Shown: positions 1-8,616, counted from the stretch's first letter. The stretch is DNA of 64,000 nt from Sphingobium yanoikuyae (GCF_013001025.1 NZ_CP053021.1:372001-436000), one strand, 5' to 3'. Numbers and translations: made by a program. The notes: generated by a model not told the origin, from the letters alone.

Positions 1-99
1 GGGGCAGGGCGTGCAGCACCGGTCCGATGTCGCCGCCGGTGAAGATGAACCCACCGAAGACCATGCCCAAAAGCACGACAAGGCCGATGATTGCAAACA
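1..99 (-). CDS. motA: MotA, flagellar stator subunit (N-terminal fragment, cut by window edge)
   Basis: The minus strand from 99 to the window edge reads MFAIIGLVVLLGMVFGGFIF and continues TGGDIGPVLHALP. This is the typical first membrane helix of MotA, with the VFGGF..TGG pattern. MotA with MotB forms the inner-membrane proton channel that drives the flagellar rotor. Only 33 codons are visible. The start at 99 has a GGGGA ribosome-binding stretch about 5 bases upstream. A sigma-28-type promoter lies about 75 bases upstream (172-198), as expected of a late flagellar gene. A second, more divergent MotA is encoded at 8773-9441, so the organism seems to have two stator sets. Confidence 0.85.
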
Positions 100-171
100 T
101 GTTGATCCCCGAAAATGCGCCTGGAGGCGGTGGCTCCGTCGGCGCCCCGTGGCGCCAGTCCCTTTCTGGTT

Positions 172-198
172 AATACGGACTGGTTACCGTCCCCTTTA
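172..198 (-). promoter_or_regulatory. Sigma-28 (FliA) promoter for motA
   Basis: On the minus strand the sequence is TAAA, exactly 15 bases, then TCCGTATT. The flagellin promoter (19640-19666) and fliD promoter (34771-34797) share TAAA-N15-(G/T)CCGT. The box before the unknown gene at 34237 has the identical TCCGTATT. The enterobacterial consensus is TAAA-N15-GCCGATAA. Confidence 0.75.
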
Positions 199-208
199 GG
201 ACGGTGAC
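183..208 (-). terminator. Hairpin downstream of flgL overlapping the motA promoter
   Basis: A 10-bp inverted repeat (GTTACCGTCC / GGACGGTGAC, one imperfect pair) with a 6-base loop lies 16 bases past the flgL stop. There is no clear T-run. The loop contains the TAAA of the motA sigma-28 promoter, so the end of flgL transcription and the start of motA transcription share the same DNA. Confidence 0.5.
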
Positions 209-223
209 GCTTTTTCGCCGCCT

Positions 224-1069
224 TTAACTGATCAGGTCGAACAGGGTCTGCTGGTTGATCCGCGCAAAGGCGGACTGGGCCGCCTCCAGCTGCAGCAGCT
301 GCGCCTTCACGTTCGAAATGACCGTGGTCAGATCGGCCGATTCCAGCGTGTCGCGTCGTTCCGACAGGTTGATGTCGACATCGGTCAGACGCGTGCCGAT
401 CACGTCCAGCCGGTCGGCGCGCACGCCCTGCTTGGCGCGCTCCACCACGACCCGGTTCTGGCCGATCTGGATCGCATCCAGCGAGCTGGCGAGGTCGGTG
501 TCATTGCCGCCCTCGACCGCGTCGATCGCCTTGCCCAAGATATCGTCCAGCGACATCGATGTGCCGTTGACGTCGATATTCTCGGAAATTTCCTGCTTGG
601 TGCCGACCACTGCCAGGTTGAGGCCGCGGCTCACCGGCACCAGCACGCTCTGGCCGTCGTCGAATACCGACACGCCCTGATAATCCTTCTGGTTCAGCAA
701 TTCGCCGACCGTGGTGCGGATCGTCTTCAATTCCTCGGCGATGGCGGCGGCGCTGGTGTCGTTCAGTGCGCCATTGCGCGCCGAGGTCACCAGTTCCTGC
801 GCCCGCGTCATCAGATTGTTGATTTCTTCCAGATTGGCTTCGGCATTGCCGGCGCGGGTCGTGCCATAGCTGACATTGGTCTGCCAGGCCGACTGCTGCG
901 CCTGGGCGCGGCCGATGTCGGACACCTGGACCCAGGCAAGCGCGTCGTCCGACGGCTTGTTCAGGGTGATGCCGGTCGAAATCGAGGTCTGTCCGTCGAC
1001 GATGCTCTGCGACAATTGCTGTTGCCGACGGATTTCGGCGAGCATGATCTTGTTGGTGATGCCTACCAT
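224..1069 (-). CDS. flgL: FlgL, flagellar hook-filament junction protein (HAP3)
   Basis: This 281-residue protein joins hook to filament and is secreted through the flagellar export apparatus. The N-terminal D0/D1 helix region is flagellin-like (TSISTGITLNKPSDDALAW, about residues 28-46). The C-terminal helix ends QSAFARINQQTLFDLIS. The family is usually around 300 residues, so the length is normal to short. It is the last gene of the flgB-flgL operon, 17 bases after flgK, and is followed by a hairpin (183-208). The start ATG at 1069 preserves the conserved opening GITNKIMLAEI. Confidence 0.93.
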   Translation of the reverse strand: MVGITNKIMLAEIRRQQQLSQSIVDGQTSISTGITLNKPSDDALAWVQVSDIGRAQAQQSAWQTNVSYGTTRAGNAEANLEEINNLMTRAQELVTSARNGALNDTSAAAIAEELKTIRTTVGELLNQKDYQGVSVFDDGQSVLVPVSRGLNLAVVGTKQEISENIDVNGTSMSLDDILGKAIDAVEGGNDTDLASSLDAIQIGQNRVVVERAKQGVRADRLDVIGTRLTDVDINLSERRDTLESADLTTVISNVKAQLLQLEAAQSAFARINQQTLFDLIS

Positions 1070-1086
1070 GTCTCAGCGTCCTTCCG

Positions 1087-2427
1087 TCACATGATCTGCA
1101 GGATCGAATCGACCGTGTCCTTGGCGACCTGCAGGATCTTGGCGCAGCCCGAATAGGCCTGCTGGATCCGCAGCAGGTCTGCCGCCTCCATGTCGAGATC
1201 GACCCCGCTTACCGCTTCGCGCGCGGCGACCGCCTGGTCGCTGCGGCTCTGGGCCGTGGTCTTTTCCGCCGTGCTGGCGGTCAGCAGATTGGCGTTGCTG
1301 GTGATCAGGGTCGTCCAGCCCTGTTCGACGCTGCCGCTGGCGCGCAGGGTCGATGATACCGTCAGCAGATTGCCGTTCAGCGTGCCGTCGGCGGACTTGG
1401 TCGCGAGAGCGTCCGGCTCCACGTCCAGCGCGACCAGCGTCGCGGCGCTGCCACCATAGGACAGCAGCGGCACGCCGCTGGCGCCGGTATCGGTATAGCC
1501 CTGCGCATGCCACTCATTGACGTCGGTGGCGAACTGCTCGGCCAGCGTGTCGAGGCTGGCACGGCGTTCGGCGGTGGTGTCGGCCGATGCGAACAGCCCG
1601 CCCAGCGTGCCGTTGGACGGAGCGGCGAGTGCCGTGCCGTCGGACAGGGCCAGCGACAGGCGGCCATCGGTGGCGGACGCCGTCACCGCGACCGACGCGG
1701 CGGTGTCGCCCGATACCAAAGTGGTGCCGTTATAGCTGACCTCGGCGCTGTCATGCGCGCCGAAGCTGATCGTCACATTCAGGTTGGAAGACAGCGTCTG
1801 CAGCGCGGAATCGCGACTGTCGAGCAACTGGGCATAGGCCGACGTGCCCGGCTGCGCGCGCAGCAGGCTGTTGTTGATCGCGGCCAGCGACGACAATTGC
1901 TGGTTGATCGTCTGGGCCGATGCCTGCGCCTCGGTATTGATGCCGGTCGATATGGTTTCCAGGTCGGCGGCGGTCTGGCGGAAGGATTCGGCGACGCGGC
2001 CAATGCTGTCCAGCGTGGTGACGCGCAGCGACGTGTCGCTGGGGCTGGCCGCCAGCTTGTCCAGATTCTGGTACATCGTCGTCATCAGCTGGCCGACGCC
2101 GGTGGCGGTGTCATTGAGCGCGGTTTCGATGTCGGTCTGCCAGCGCACGCGTGCGTTCGCGCTGCCCAGCGCCATGGCAGTGATGCGCACCGACGCATCC
2201 AGATAGGGGTCGGTGCCGCGATTGATGCTGGCGACCTGGGTGCCGCCGAAATTCGCCTTGGCGACATAGGTCGCCATGGTCGCGGTCGACGATCCCGATT
2301 CCACCGTCGTCACCGACCGGCGGGCATAGCCGTCGGTGCTGGCATTGGCGATATTCTCGGAAATGGCGGCCATCGCCGTGCGATAGGCCTTGGTGCCCGA
2401 CGCACCGATGATGAACAGGTCGCTCAT
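1087..2427 (-). CDS. flgK: FlgK, hook-associated protein 1 (HAP1)
   Basis: FlgK sits between the hook and FlgL. At 446 residues it is shorter than the enterobacterial protein (about 550), which implies a reduced variable middle domain. The N-terminus (FIIGASGTKAYRTAMAAISENIANASTDGYARR) has the rod/hook-family ANASTxGYxRR motif at about residues 27-37. The C-terminus (SGVDLDMEAADLLRIQQAYSG) has the conserved D0 segment. The start overlaps the end of the flgJ gene (ATGA), indicating translational coupling. Confidence 0.93.
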   Translation of the reverse strand: MSDLFIIGASGTKAYRTAMAAISENIANASTDGYARRSVTTVESGSSTATMATYVAKANFGGTQVASINRGTDPYLDASVRITAMALGSANARVRWQTDIETALNDTATGVGQLMTTMYQNLDKLAASPSDTSLRVTTLDSIGRVAESFRQTAADLETISTGINTEAQASAQTINQQLSSLAAINNSLLRAQPGTSAYAQLLDSRDSALQTLSSNLNVTISFGAHDSAEVSYNGTTLVSGDTAASVAVTASATDGRLSLALSDGTALAAPSNGTLGGLFASADTTAERRASLDTLAEQFATDVNEWHAQGYTDTGASGVPLLSYGGSAATLVALDVEPDALATKSADGTLNGNLLTVSSTLRASGSVEQGWTTLITSNANLLTASTAEKTTAQSRSDQAVAAREAVSGVDLDMEAADLLRIQQAYSGCAKILQVAKDTVDSILQIM

Positions 2428-2768
2428 GCGCCCTCAGCCGTGGTTGCCGTGCCGGTCGCGGCCGTGCTGCCGGTCTGGGCCGGGCTGTCGTCCTTCACGC
2501 GGGCACCGAACTGGTGCATCAGCAGTTCGGCGATGCCCATCGCGCCCTTGGTCGACATGGCGTCGGCGGTGCGCGCATCGGCCATGTCCTGGAATTGCTG
2601 GGTCGCGCTCGAATCGGTGATGCCCTCGGCCAGGCTGGCCGATCGCATTGCGCCGATCATCTGGCGCAGGAACACCGCTTCGAACTGCTGCGCCGCCTTC
2701 TGCAGCGCAGCCTTGGTCTCGAAGGGGTTGGATGTGCCGCTTGCCGCGGTTGCGTTCGATACCTGCAT
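2424..2768 (-). CDS. flgJ: FlgJ-type rod-binding protein without muramidase domain
   Basis: These 114 residues correspond only to the N-terminal rod-capping half of FlgJ (AAQQFEAVFLRQMIGAMRS followed by GIAELLMHQF). The peptidoglycan-hydrolase half of enterobacterial FlgJ is missing. A separate lytic transglycosylase encoded at 11357-12178 probably supplies it. The ATG at 2768 overlaps the flgI stop (TGATG); a GTG one codon upstream is an alternative. The gene lies between flgI and flgK, the normal position. Confidence 0.85.
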   Translation of the reverse strand: MQVSNATAASGTSNPFETKAALQKAAQQFEAVFLRQMIGAMRSASLAEGITDSSATQQFQDMADARTADAMSTKGAMGIAELLMHQFGARVKDDSPAQTGSTAATGTATTAEGA

Positions 2769-3883
2769 CACAACACCACCAGTTCCGCTTTCATCGCGCC
2801 CGCCTGTTTCAGCGCCTCAAGGATCGCGACCATGTCCGCCGGGGATGCCCCGATGGCGTTGACCGCCTTGACTATATCGGCCAGCGACGCCCCACCTTTA
2901 AAATTGACCATCGGTTTTTTCTGTTCGTCGATGCTGATGTTCGACGATTGCTCGACGGCGGTCTGGCCCTGGCTGAACGGCGCGGGCTGAACCACGCGCG
3001 GGCTTTCATTGACGCTGACGGTCAATTTGCCATGGGCGACGGCGGCCGGATGGATCTTCACCGCGCCGTTGATGACGACGGTGCCGGTGCGGGCGTTGAC
3101 GATCACGCGGGCCGGGGCATCGGCGGGTGTGATCTCGATATTCTCGATCATGCCCATCATCAGGATGCGTTCCTCGGCACCCGGCGTCGCGTCGATCGCG
3201 ACCGACACGGCATCCATCGCGCGGGCGCGGCGATCGCCGAAGGTCTTGTTGATGCCATCGGCCACGCGCAGGGCGGTGGTGAGGTCGGCTTCGGACAGGT
3301 TGAAGGTCAGGGTCGGCGCGGTGTCGAAGCCGGTGGCAACCGCACGCTCGACCGTCGCCCCTTCGGGTATACGGCCGGCCGACGGGATGTTCACCGACAC
3401 CTGGCTGCCATCGGCACCGGACACGCCCAGGCCGCCGACGGCCAGATTGCCCTGCGCCATCGCATAGATTTCGTTATCGGCGCCGCGCAGCGGCGTCATG
3501 ATCAGCGTGCCGCCACGCAGCGACTTGGCCTTGCCCATCGCCGACACGGTGACGTCCAGCCGCTGGCCGGGCTTGGAAAAGGCGGGCAGGTCGGCCGTCA
3601 CCAGCACGGCGGCGGCGTTCTTCAGCGCCGGGTTGACGCCGGCGGGCAGGGTCAGGCCAAAGCGCGAGACCACGCCCTTCATGCCCTGCACCGTATATTC
3701 GATGCTGTCGTCGCCGGTGCCAGCCAGGCCCACGACGATGCCATAGCCGGTCAGCTGGTTGGGACGGACGCCCTGGAAGGTGCCCAGATCCTTGACGCGT
3801 TCGGCATGGGCCGGCGCGGCGATCAGCGCCAGCAGCGGCAGGAGGAAGCGGAACAGGCGTGTCATGGCGGTCCGGGTCTCCAT
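2768..3883 (-). CDS. flgI: FlgI, flagellar P-ring protein
   Basis: FlgI is a 371-residue periplasmic protein forming the P ring around the rod in the peptidoglycan layer. It has an N-terminal Sec signal peptide (hydrophobic FRFLLPLLALIAAPAHA, cleavage near residue 27). Hallmark segments follow, such as VKDLGTFQGVRPNQLTGYGI and the C-terminal SLADIVKAVNAIGASPADMV. Its assembly chaperone FlgA is encoded at 10014. The start overlaps the flgH stop. An internal ATG at 3865 would give a shorter signal peptide and cannot be excluded. Confidence 0.95.
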   Translation of the reverse strand: METRTAMTRLFRFLLPLLALIAAPAHAERVKDLGTFQGVRPNQLTGYGIVVGLAGTGDDSIEYTVQGMKGVVSRFGLTLPAGVNPALKNAAAVLVTADLPAFSKPGQRLDVTVSAMGKAKSLRGGTLIMTPLRGADNEIYAMAQGNLAVGGLGVSGADGSQVSVNIPSAGRIPEGATVERAVATGFDTAPTLTFNLSEADLTTALRVADGINKTFGDRRARAMDAVSVAIDATPGAEERILMMGMIENIEITPADAPARVIVNARTGTVVINGAVKIHPAAVAHGKLTVSVNESPRVVQPAPFSQGQTAVEQSSNISIDEQKKPMVNFKGGASLADIVKAVNAIGASPADMVAILEALKQAGAMKAELVVL

Positions 3884-4563
3884 CAGAAGGGGCTGATCAT
3901 CGAGAAGAAGCGCTGCAGCCAGCCCTGGCGGCTGGCGCGGGCGATCTCGCCCTTGCCGGTATAGATGATCTTGGCGTCGGCCACGCGGGTCGACAGGATG
4001 CGGTTGTCCGGGCCGATATCGGCCTGGCGGACCAGGCCGCTGATCTGGATGAACTCGTCGCCGCGATTGAGCGTCAGTGCCTTCTCGCCCTTCACCAGCA
4101 TGGTGCCGTTGGGATAGGCGGCTGCGACCGTCACGGTGATCTCGCCGTTCAGCGCGTTCGACTGGGTCGCCGCGCCCTTGCCGGTGAACGTGTTGTTGCC
4201 ACCCATAGCGATGTCGCTGGACGAGAAGAGCTTGGACAGCGGGCCGGTGGTCGGCGGGTTGAGGCCGATCGAGCCGCTGCGGTTGGTGTCCGCGCTGTTG
4301 CTCTTGGTTGCCTGGGTCCGTTCGACCAGCACGATGGTGATGATGTCGCCGACATTGCCGGCGCGCGCGCCGCTGGTCAGCGGCGTGTAGCCGGTCGATA
4401 CCTGGAAGATCGAGCCATTGGCCTGTGGGGCCTGCGGCTGGGCGATGACGGTCGGTGCATAATATTCGCGCTCGACCTCGCGCTTCTTCTTTGCAGCAAA
4501 GGCGGGCGACGCGGCCATGGAGACCATGGCGAGGGCGACGAGCGAAGTGGAGAGCGCGCGCAT
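3883..4563 (-). CDS. flgH: FlgH, flagellar L-ring protein lacking a lipobox
   Basis: FlgH forms the outer-membrane L ring. The 226-residue protein carries the family signatures (GDIITIVLVERTQATKSNSA, NGTMLVKGEKALTLNRGDEFIQISGLVR). In most bacteria FlgH is a lipoprotein with an LxxC lipobox. Here the signal peptide ends SPAFA-AKKK, a signal-peptidase-I style site, and the whole protein contains no cysteine. It therefore cannot be lipidated in the usual way. It is located between flgG and flgI in the operon. Confidence 0.93.
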   Translation of the reverse strand: MRALSTSLVALAMVSMAASPAFAAKKKREVEREYYAPTVIAQPQAPQANGSIFQVSTGYTPLTSGARAGNVGDIITIVLVERTQATKSNSADTNRSGSIGLNPPTTGPLSKLFSSSDIAMGGNNTFTGKGAATQSNALNGEITVTVAAAYPNGTMLVKGEKALTLNRGDEFIQISGLVRQADIGPDNRILSTRVADAKIIYTGKGEIARASRQGWLQRFFSMISPF

Positions 4564-4571
4564 CAGTCAGC

Positions 4572-5360
4572 TCACATATTCTGGTTGGCGTATTGGAGCA
4601 TTTCGTCCGTCGCCTTGATCATCTTGGAATTGACCTCATAGGCGCGCTGGGTCTCGATCATGTCGACCAGTTCCTCGACGATGTTGACGTTCGAGGTTTC
4701 CAGATTGCCCGAGCGGATGAGACCGCGACCTTCCAGCCCCGCGGTGCCGACCTGCGGCGTGCCGCTGGCGGCGGTTTCGACCAGCAGATTGCCGCCGATC
4801 GACTGAAGGCCTGCCGGGTTCATGAAGCTCGCCAGCTCGATCTGGCCCAACTGGGTCGGTTCGCTTTCCCCCTGCAGCGTCGCCGACACGGTGCCGTCGT
4901 TGCCGACGGTGACCGACGTCGCGCCCTGCGGCACGGTGATCTGCGGGATCAGCGGCAGGCCGTCGCTGGTGACGACGGTGCCTTCGGCGGTAACGCTGAA
5001 ATTGCCGGCACGGGTATAGGCGGTCGAACCGTCGGCCTGCTGCACCTGGAAATAGCCCGATCCCTCGATCGCCATGTCCAGCGCATTGCCGGTTTCCTGC
5101 AACGTGCCCTGCGTGTTGATCTTGCTCGTGCCCTGCAACGAGACACCCGAACCCAGATTGAGGCCGGTGGCGAACTTGTTCTGGCTGTCGCTGTTGGCGC
5201 CGGCGGCGACTATCTGCTGATAGGCCAGCGTCTCGAAGTCGGCCCGGTCCTTCTTGAAGCCGGTCGTGTTGACGTTCGCCAGGTTGTTGGCGATCACGCG
5301 CATCTTCGTGTTCTGCGCGTCAAGGCCGGTGCGGGCGACATGAAGGGCGGCGTTGGTCAT
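4572..5360 (-). CDS. flgG: FlgG, distal rod protein
   Basis: FlgG is the 262-residue distal rod subunit, the usual length. It has the N-terminal motif MRVIANNLANVNTTGFKK and the C-terminal VNIVEELVDMIETQRAYEVNSKMIKATDEM. It is preceded by its own sigma-54 promoter in the flgF-flgG gap (5411-5425), so flgGHIJKL can be transcribed separately from flgBCDEF. Confidence 0.96.
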   Translation of the reverse strand: MTNAALHVARTGLDAQNTKMRVIANNLANVNTTGFKKDRADFETLAYQQIVAAGANSDSQNKFATGLNLGSGVSLQGTSKINTQGTLQETGNALDMAIEGSGYFQVQQADGSTAYTRAGNFSVTAEGTVVTSDGLPLIPQITVPQGATSVTVGNDGTVSATLQGESEPTQLGQIELASFMNPAGLQSIGGNLLVETAASGTPQVGTAGLEGRGLIRSGNLETSNVNIVEELVDMIETQRAYEVNSKMIKATDEMLQYANQNM

Positions 5361-5410
5361 CGTTCAATCTCCGTGCGGCTCCCCGAAGGGATGCTCATGC
5401 GTCGTTCACA

Positions 5411-5425
5411 GCAAGATGCGTGCCA
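5411..5425 (-). promoter_or_regulatory. Internal sigma-54 promoter for flgGHIJKL
   Basis: The minus strand reads TGGCAC-GCATC-TTGC (followed by T), a perfect match to the -24/-12 consensus TGGCAC-N5-TTGCW. It lies in the 68-base gap between flgF and flgG. The predicted start is about 40 bases ahead of the flgG ATG. Confidence 0.85.
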
Positions 5426-5428
5426 AAA

Positions 5429-6172
5429 TTAACCATCCAGTTTCATGAGCGATGCGCCGCCGTCGTCCATCTGCTTGGCGGTATCGATCATCTTGATCTG
5501 GGTTTCCCAGGCGCGGCTGGCCTCGATCATCTGGACCAGCGCGGCGGTGGCGTTGACGTTCGATCCTTCCAGCGATCCCGATGTGACGGTCGCGATCGGA
5601 TCTTCGGGCAGGGCGCCGCCATTCACTTCGCGGAACAGCCCGTCTGTGCCCTTGGCGATGCTGGAACCGGCGGCATTGACCAGCTTCAGCTTGTCGATCT
5701 GCTGCGGATTGGCCGGATCGCCGCCCTGGGGCACGCCCCAGATGCTGCCATCCTGGGCGATCGACACGCTGTCCATCTGGGGCAGGGTGATCGGGCCGCC
5801 CTGGCCCAGCACGGCCAGGCCGTCGCCGGTGGTCAGCAGGCCGCTGTCATTGACCTTAAGGTCGCCACGGCGCGTATAGGCTTCCTGTCCGTCCGGGGCC
5901 TGAACGGCGAGCAGTGCGTCGCCGTTCATTGCCACGTCCAGCGGATTGCCGGTTTCGGTGACCGCCCCCTGCGCCATGTCGGCGGCGATCACCTGTTCGG
6001 AGGCCTGGGCCCGGGTATCGAAGGTATCGCCCTTGATCCAGCGCGTCTCGGCATTGGCGATTTCGGCACGAAAGCCGACCGTGTTGGCGTTCGCGAGATT
6101 GTTCGCGATCGACGCCTGGCGGGCCATCGCACCGCGCATCGCGGTCAGTGCCGTGTTGACGAGCCGGTCCAT
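5429..6172 (-). CDS. flgF: FlgF, proximal rod protein
   Basis: FlgF is a 247-residue rod subunit secreted by the flagellar export gate. The family start is MDRLVNTALTAMRGAMARQ, followed by SIANNLANANTVGFRAE. The C-terminus (VNATAALVQMIEASRAWETQIKMI) is typical. It is found between flgE and flgG in the standard order. The stop lies just before the internal sigma-54 promoter. Confidence 0.94.
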   Translation of the reverse strand: MDRLVNTALTAMRGAMARQASIANNLANANTVGFRAEIANAETRWIKGDTFDTRAQASEQVIAADMAQGAVTETGNPLDVAMNGDALLAVQAPDGQEAYTRRGDLKVNDSGLLTTGDGLAVLGQGGPITLPQMDSVSIAQDGSIWGVPQGGDPANPQQIDKLKLVNAAGSSIAKGTDGLFREVNGGALPEDPIATVTSGSLEGSNVNATAALVQMIEASRAWETQIKMIDTAKQMDDGGASLMKLDG

Positions 6173-6196
6173 GGGCTACCCCTTCTACCCTAAGCC

Positions 6197-7042
6197 TTAG
6201 CTACGGATGTTGACGATGGTGGTGGTCAGCGTGTTGGCCGCCTCGATCGCCTTCGAGTTCGCCTGGAAGTTGCGCTGGGCAGCGATCAGCTGGACCAGTT
6301 CGTCGGTGATGTCGACGTTGGAACGTTCCAGCGAGCCCGAGTTGACGGCGCCGAACATGCCCTGGTTGGGCGTGCCGATGATCGCGTTGCCGCTTTCCAC
6401 GGTCGAGGTCCAGTGCGCGTCGCCCTGCTGGCGCAGGCCTTCCAGGCTGTTGAACGATGCCATGGCGACCTGGCCCAGATAGACGGTCGAACCGTCGGCA
6501 TAGATGGCCGACACCAGGCCGTCCTTGCCCACGCCCACGCTGGTCAGCTGCGCGCCATCGGCTTCGCCCTTGTAGGTGGTCGGGATCTGCAGGTCGGTCA
6601 GGTCGTTGGGCGTCGTCGAATTGGTCGGCGGCGTCGTGATCTCGCCGGTGTCGGGATCGACCGCGAATACCTGGATGCGCGACCCGGTGGTGTCGACGGC
6701 ATAGCGGTCATTGTCGACCGAGAAGGCACCGTTGCGGGTATAGCTGATCGTGCCGTCTTCGCCCTTCACGGTGAAGAAGCCTTCGCCCGAGATCGCCATA
6801 TCCAGCGTCTTGTCGGTGGTTTCGATCGTGCCCTGGGTGAACTGCTGGGTGATGCCCTGCACACGCACGCCCTGGCCGGCGACCTGGTGGGTGGTCTGCA
6901 TCGGCGCAGCGGCGAAGATGTCGCCGAACTGGGCCTTGCTCTTCTTGAAGGCGGTCGAGTTCACGTTGGCGACATTGTTCGAGACGGCGGACAGGTCGGC
7001 CTGTGCGCCCTTGAGGCCGGAAAGCGAAACATAGAAGGACAT
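6197..7042 (-). CDS. flgE: FlgE, minimal-length hook protein
   Basis: This is the hook subunit. N-terminal MSFYVSLSGLKGAQADLSAV and VANVNSTAFKKSK, and C-terminal VDITDELVQLIAAQRNFQANSK, are clear hook-family signatures. It is 281 residues long, against about 400 in enterobacteria and more in many alphaproteobacteria. The outer D2 domain must be absent or nearly so. A strong AAGGAG ribosome-binding site precedes the ATG, as expected for an abundant structural subunit. It is located between flgD and flgF. Confidence 0.93.
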   Translation of the reverse strand: MSFYVSLSGLKGAQADLSAVSNNVANVNSTAFKKSKAQFGDIFAAAPMQTTHQVAGQGVRVQGITQQFTQGTIETTDKTLDMAISGEGFFTVKGEDGTISYTRNGAFSVDNDRYAVDTTGSRIQVFAVDPDTGEITTPPTNSTTPNDLTDLQIPTTYKGEADGAQLTSVGVGKDGLVSAIYADGSTVYLGQVAMASFNSLEGLRQQGDAHWTSTVESGNAIIGTPNQGMFGAVNSGSLERSNVDITDELVQLIAAQRNFQANSKAIEAANTLTTTIVNIRS

Positions 7043-7076
7043 GGCGTAGCTCCTTGGGTGAAAAGGATGGGTGAAA

Positions 7077-7736
7077 TTACATCAGGCTGATCGCGTCGGT
7101 CGGGGCGAAGCTGCCGAGCGCCGTGATCAGTTTGGAGGAGGAACCGTCAGCGGGTGACTGGACGGCGGCGATGGTGGCCCAGGTCGCGACCTGGCTGGTG
7201 GTGCCGCCATTGACCTTGACCTGCAGGGCGGAGGAGGAAACGGTTTCGCCCGCATCATCCTTGCCGTCCCAGTAGAAGGCGACTTCGCCGGCGCTTTGCG
7301 CGCCCAGGTCGATCGACTTGACGACATTGCCGTCTCCATCGACCAGGTCGACGCTGACGGCATCGCTGGCGCCGCTCAGCGTAATCTGGCCGGCATAATA
7401 GCCGCTGGAATCGGGCACCGCGACATTGCTCTGAACCAGCATCGACTTGCCGATCCAGCTGGCTGCATCGCCAAGCCGCGTGCCGCTCAGTTCCGAAGCC
7501 AGCGATTTCAGCGACTGGTTCATTTCGGCGATGCCGGTCGACTGGGTGATGGTCGCCATCTGCGACACCATCTCGGTATTGTCGACCGGTTCGAACGGAT
7601 CCTGATACTGCATCTGCGCGGTCAGCAGCGTCAGGAAGCTCGACTGATCCATGGTCGCGCTGCCCGTGCCGACATTGGCATTCGGGTTGTAGACCGAAAG
7701 GCCTGCGCTATCGGTGACGGTAGACGTCGTCGTCAT
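7077..7736 (-). CDS. flgD: FlgD, hook-cap (hook scaffolding) protein
   Basis: FlgD is a 219-residue protein that caps the growing hook. The N-terminal region (MDQSSFLTLLTAQMQYQDPFEPVDNTEMVSQMA, about residues 28-60) is the conserved FlgD block. A tudor/FnIII-like region follows (GEVAFYWDGKDDAGETV). The start overlaps the flgC stop (ATGA), so translation is coupled. Confidence 0.93.
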   Translation of the reverse strand: MTTTSTVTDSAGLSVYNPNANVGTGSATMDQSSFLTLLTAQMQYQDPFEPVDNTEMVSQMATITQSTGIAEMNQSLKSLASELSGTRLGDAASWIGKSMLVQSNVAVPDSSGYYAGQITLSGASDAVSVDLVDGDGNVVKSIDLGAQSAGEVAFYWDGKDDAGETVSSSALQVKVNGGTTSQVATWATIAAVQSPADGSSSKLITALGSFAPTDAISLM

Positions 7737-8149
7737 TTGCCGATCCTTATGGTTTCGAGCATCAGGGATTTGGCGGTGTTGAGCACCTGCACATTATTCT
7801 GGTACATGCGGGCGGTCTCGATCATGTCGACCATCTCCGCATTGCTATCGACTGCCGATTCCCAGACATCGCCATTGGCATCGGCCAGCGGATGATTGGG
7901 GTCGTGGCGCTTGGTTGGTTCCGCATTGGTGGTCACGACATTGGCGACCTTGACCGTCGATACGCCGGGGCTGTCGGTAACCGACTGGAAAACCGGCTTG
8001 ATCGCGCGATAGGCTTCGGCGGCGCTGCCGGTGACATTGCCGGCATTGGCCATGTTCGATGCGGTGGCGTTCAGACGCACCAGCTGCGCGCTCATGGCGC
8101 GGCCGGCGATGTCGAACACATTCATGGGGCCTGAACCGCTCATGCTCAT
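7733..8149 (-). CDS. flgC: FlgC, proximal rod protein
   Basis: FlgC is a 138-residue rod subunit. The canonical opening NVFDIAGRAMSAQLVRLNATASNMANAGN is preceded by about eight extra residues, so the ATG at 8125 (MNVFDIAG) is a possible alternative start. The C-terminal MVDMIETARMYQNNVQVLNTAKSLM is typical. The longer start overlaps the flgB stop (ATGA). Confidence 0.94.
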   Translation of the reverse strand: MSMSGSGPMNVFDIAGRAMSAQLVRLNATASNMANAGNVTGSAAEAYRAIKPVFQSVTDSPGVSTVKVANVVTTNAEPTKRHDPNHPLADANGDVWESAVDSNAEMVDMIETARMYQNNVQVLNTAKSLMLETIRIGK

Positions 8150-8514
8150 TCTCCCTTCAGCGCGCGGTTGATGGTGTTGATGCGGCCCTCCAGGAAGGAG
8201 AGGGTGGTGCGATATTTCACCGCATTTTCCGCAAACAGGGTCTGTTCGGTGCTCAGTTCGACGGTGTTGCCGTCAAGGCTGGGCTGCAACGGCACACGAT
8301 AGCCCATGGCATCGTCCACTGCCTGGCCGACATCGGCCGGGCCGCGGTCGCTCTGGGCGGTCGCTTCCTTGAGCGCGGCATCGAAATCGATGTCGCGCGC
8401 CTTGTAGTTGGGGGTCGAAGCGTTCGCGATGTTCGACGCGAGCAGGGACAGGCGCTGCGAGCGAAGCGCCAGCGCCTTTCCGTGGATCCCGAACAAACCG
8501 TCTTCCAGCGACAT
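8146..8514 (-). CDS. flgB: FlgB, proximal rod protein
   Basis: FlgB is a 122-residue rod subunit next to the MS ring and the first gene of the flgBCDEFGHIJKL operon. Diagnostic segments are LRSQRLSLLASNIANASTPNYKARDIDF and the C-terminal YRTTLSFLEGRINTINRALKGE. A perfect sigma-54 promoter lies about 100 bases upstream (8617-8631), with two palindromic candidate activator sites beyond it. Confidence 0.94.
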   Translation of the reverse strand: MSLEDGLFGIHGKALALRSQRLSLLASNIANASTPNYKARDIDFDAALKEATAQSDRGPADVGQAVDDAMGYRVPLQPSLDGNTVELSTEQTLFAENAVKYRTTLSFLEGRINTINRALKGE

Positions 8515-8616
8515 TTCCCGTCAGTCCCTTTTTGCCCTTCCGGGCCTAAAGCTTTCGATCGTCCCGCCGTTCTCCTGCCTGATGGCGTTCGATGCGAGCG
8601 ATCCAGCCGGATATCC

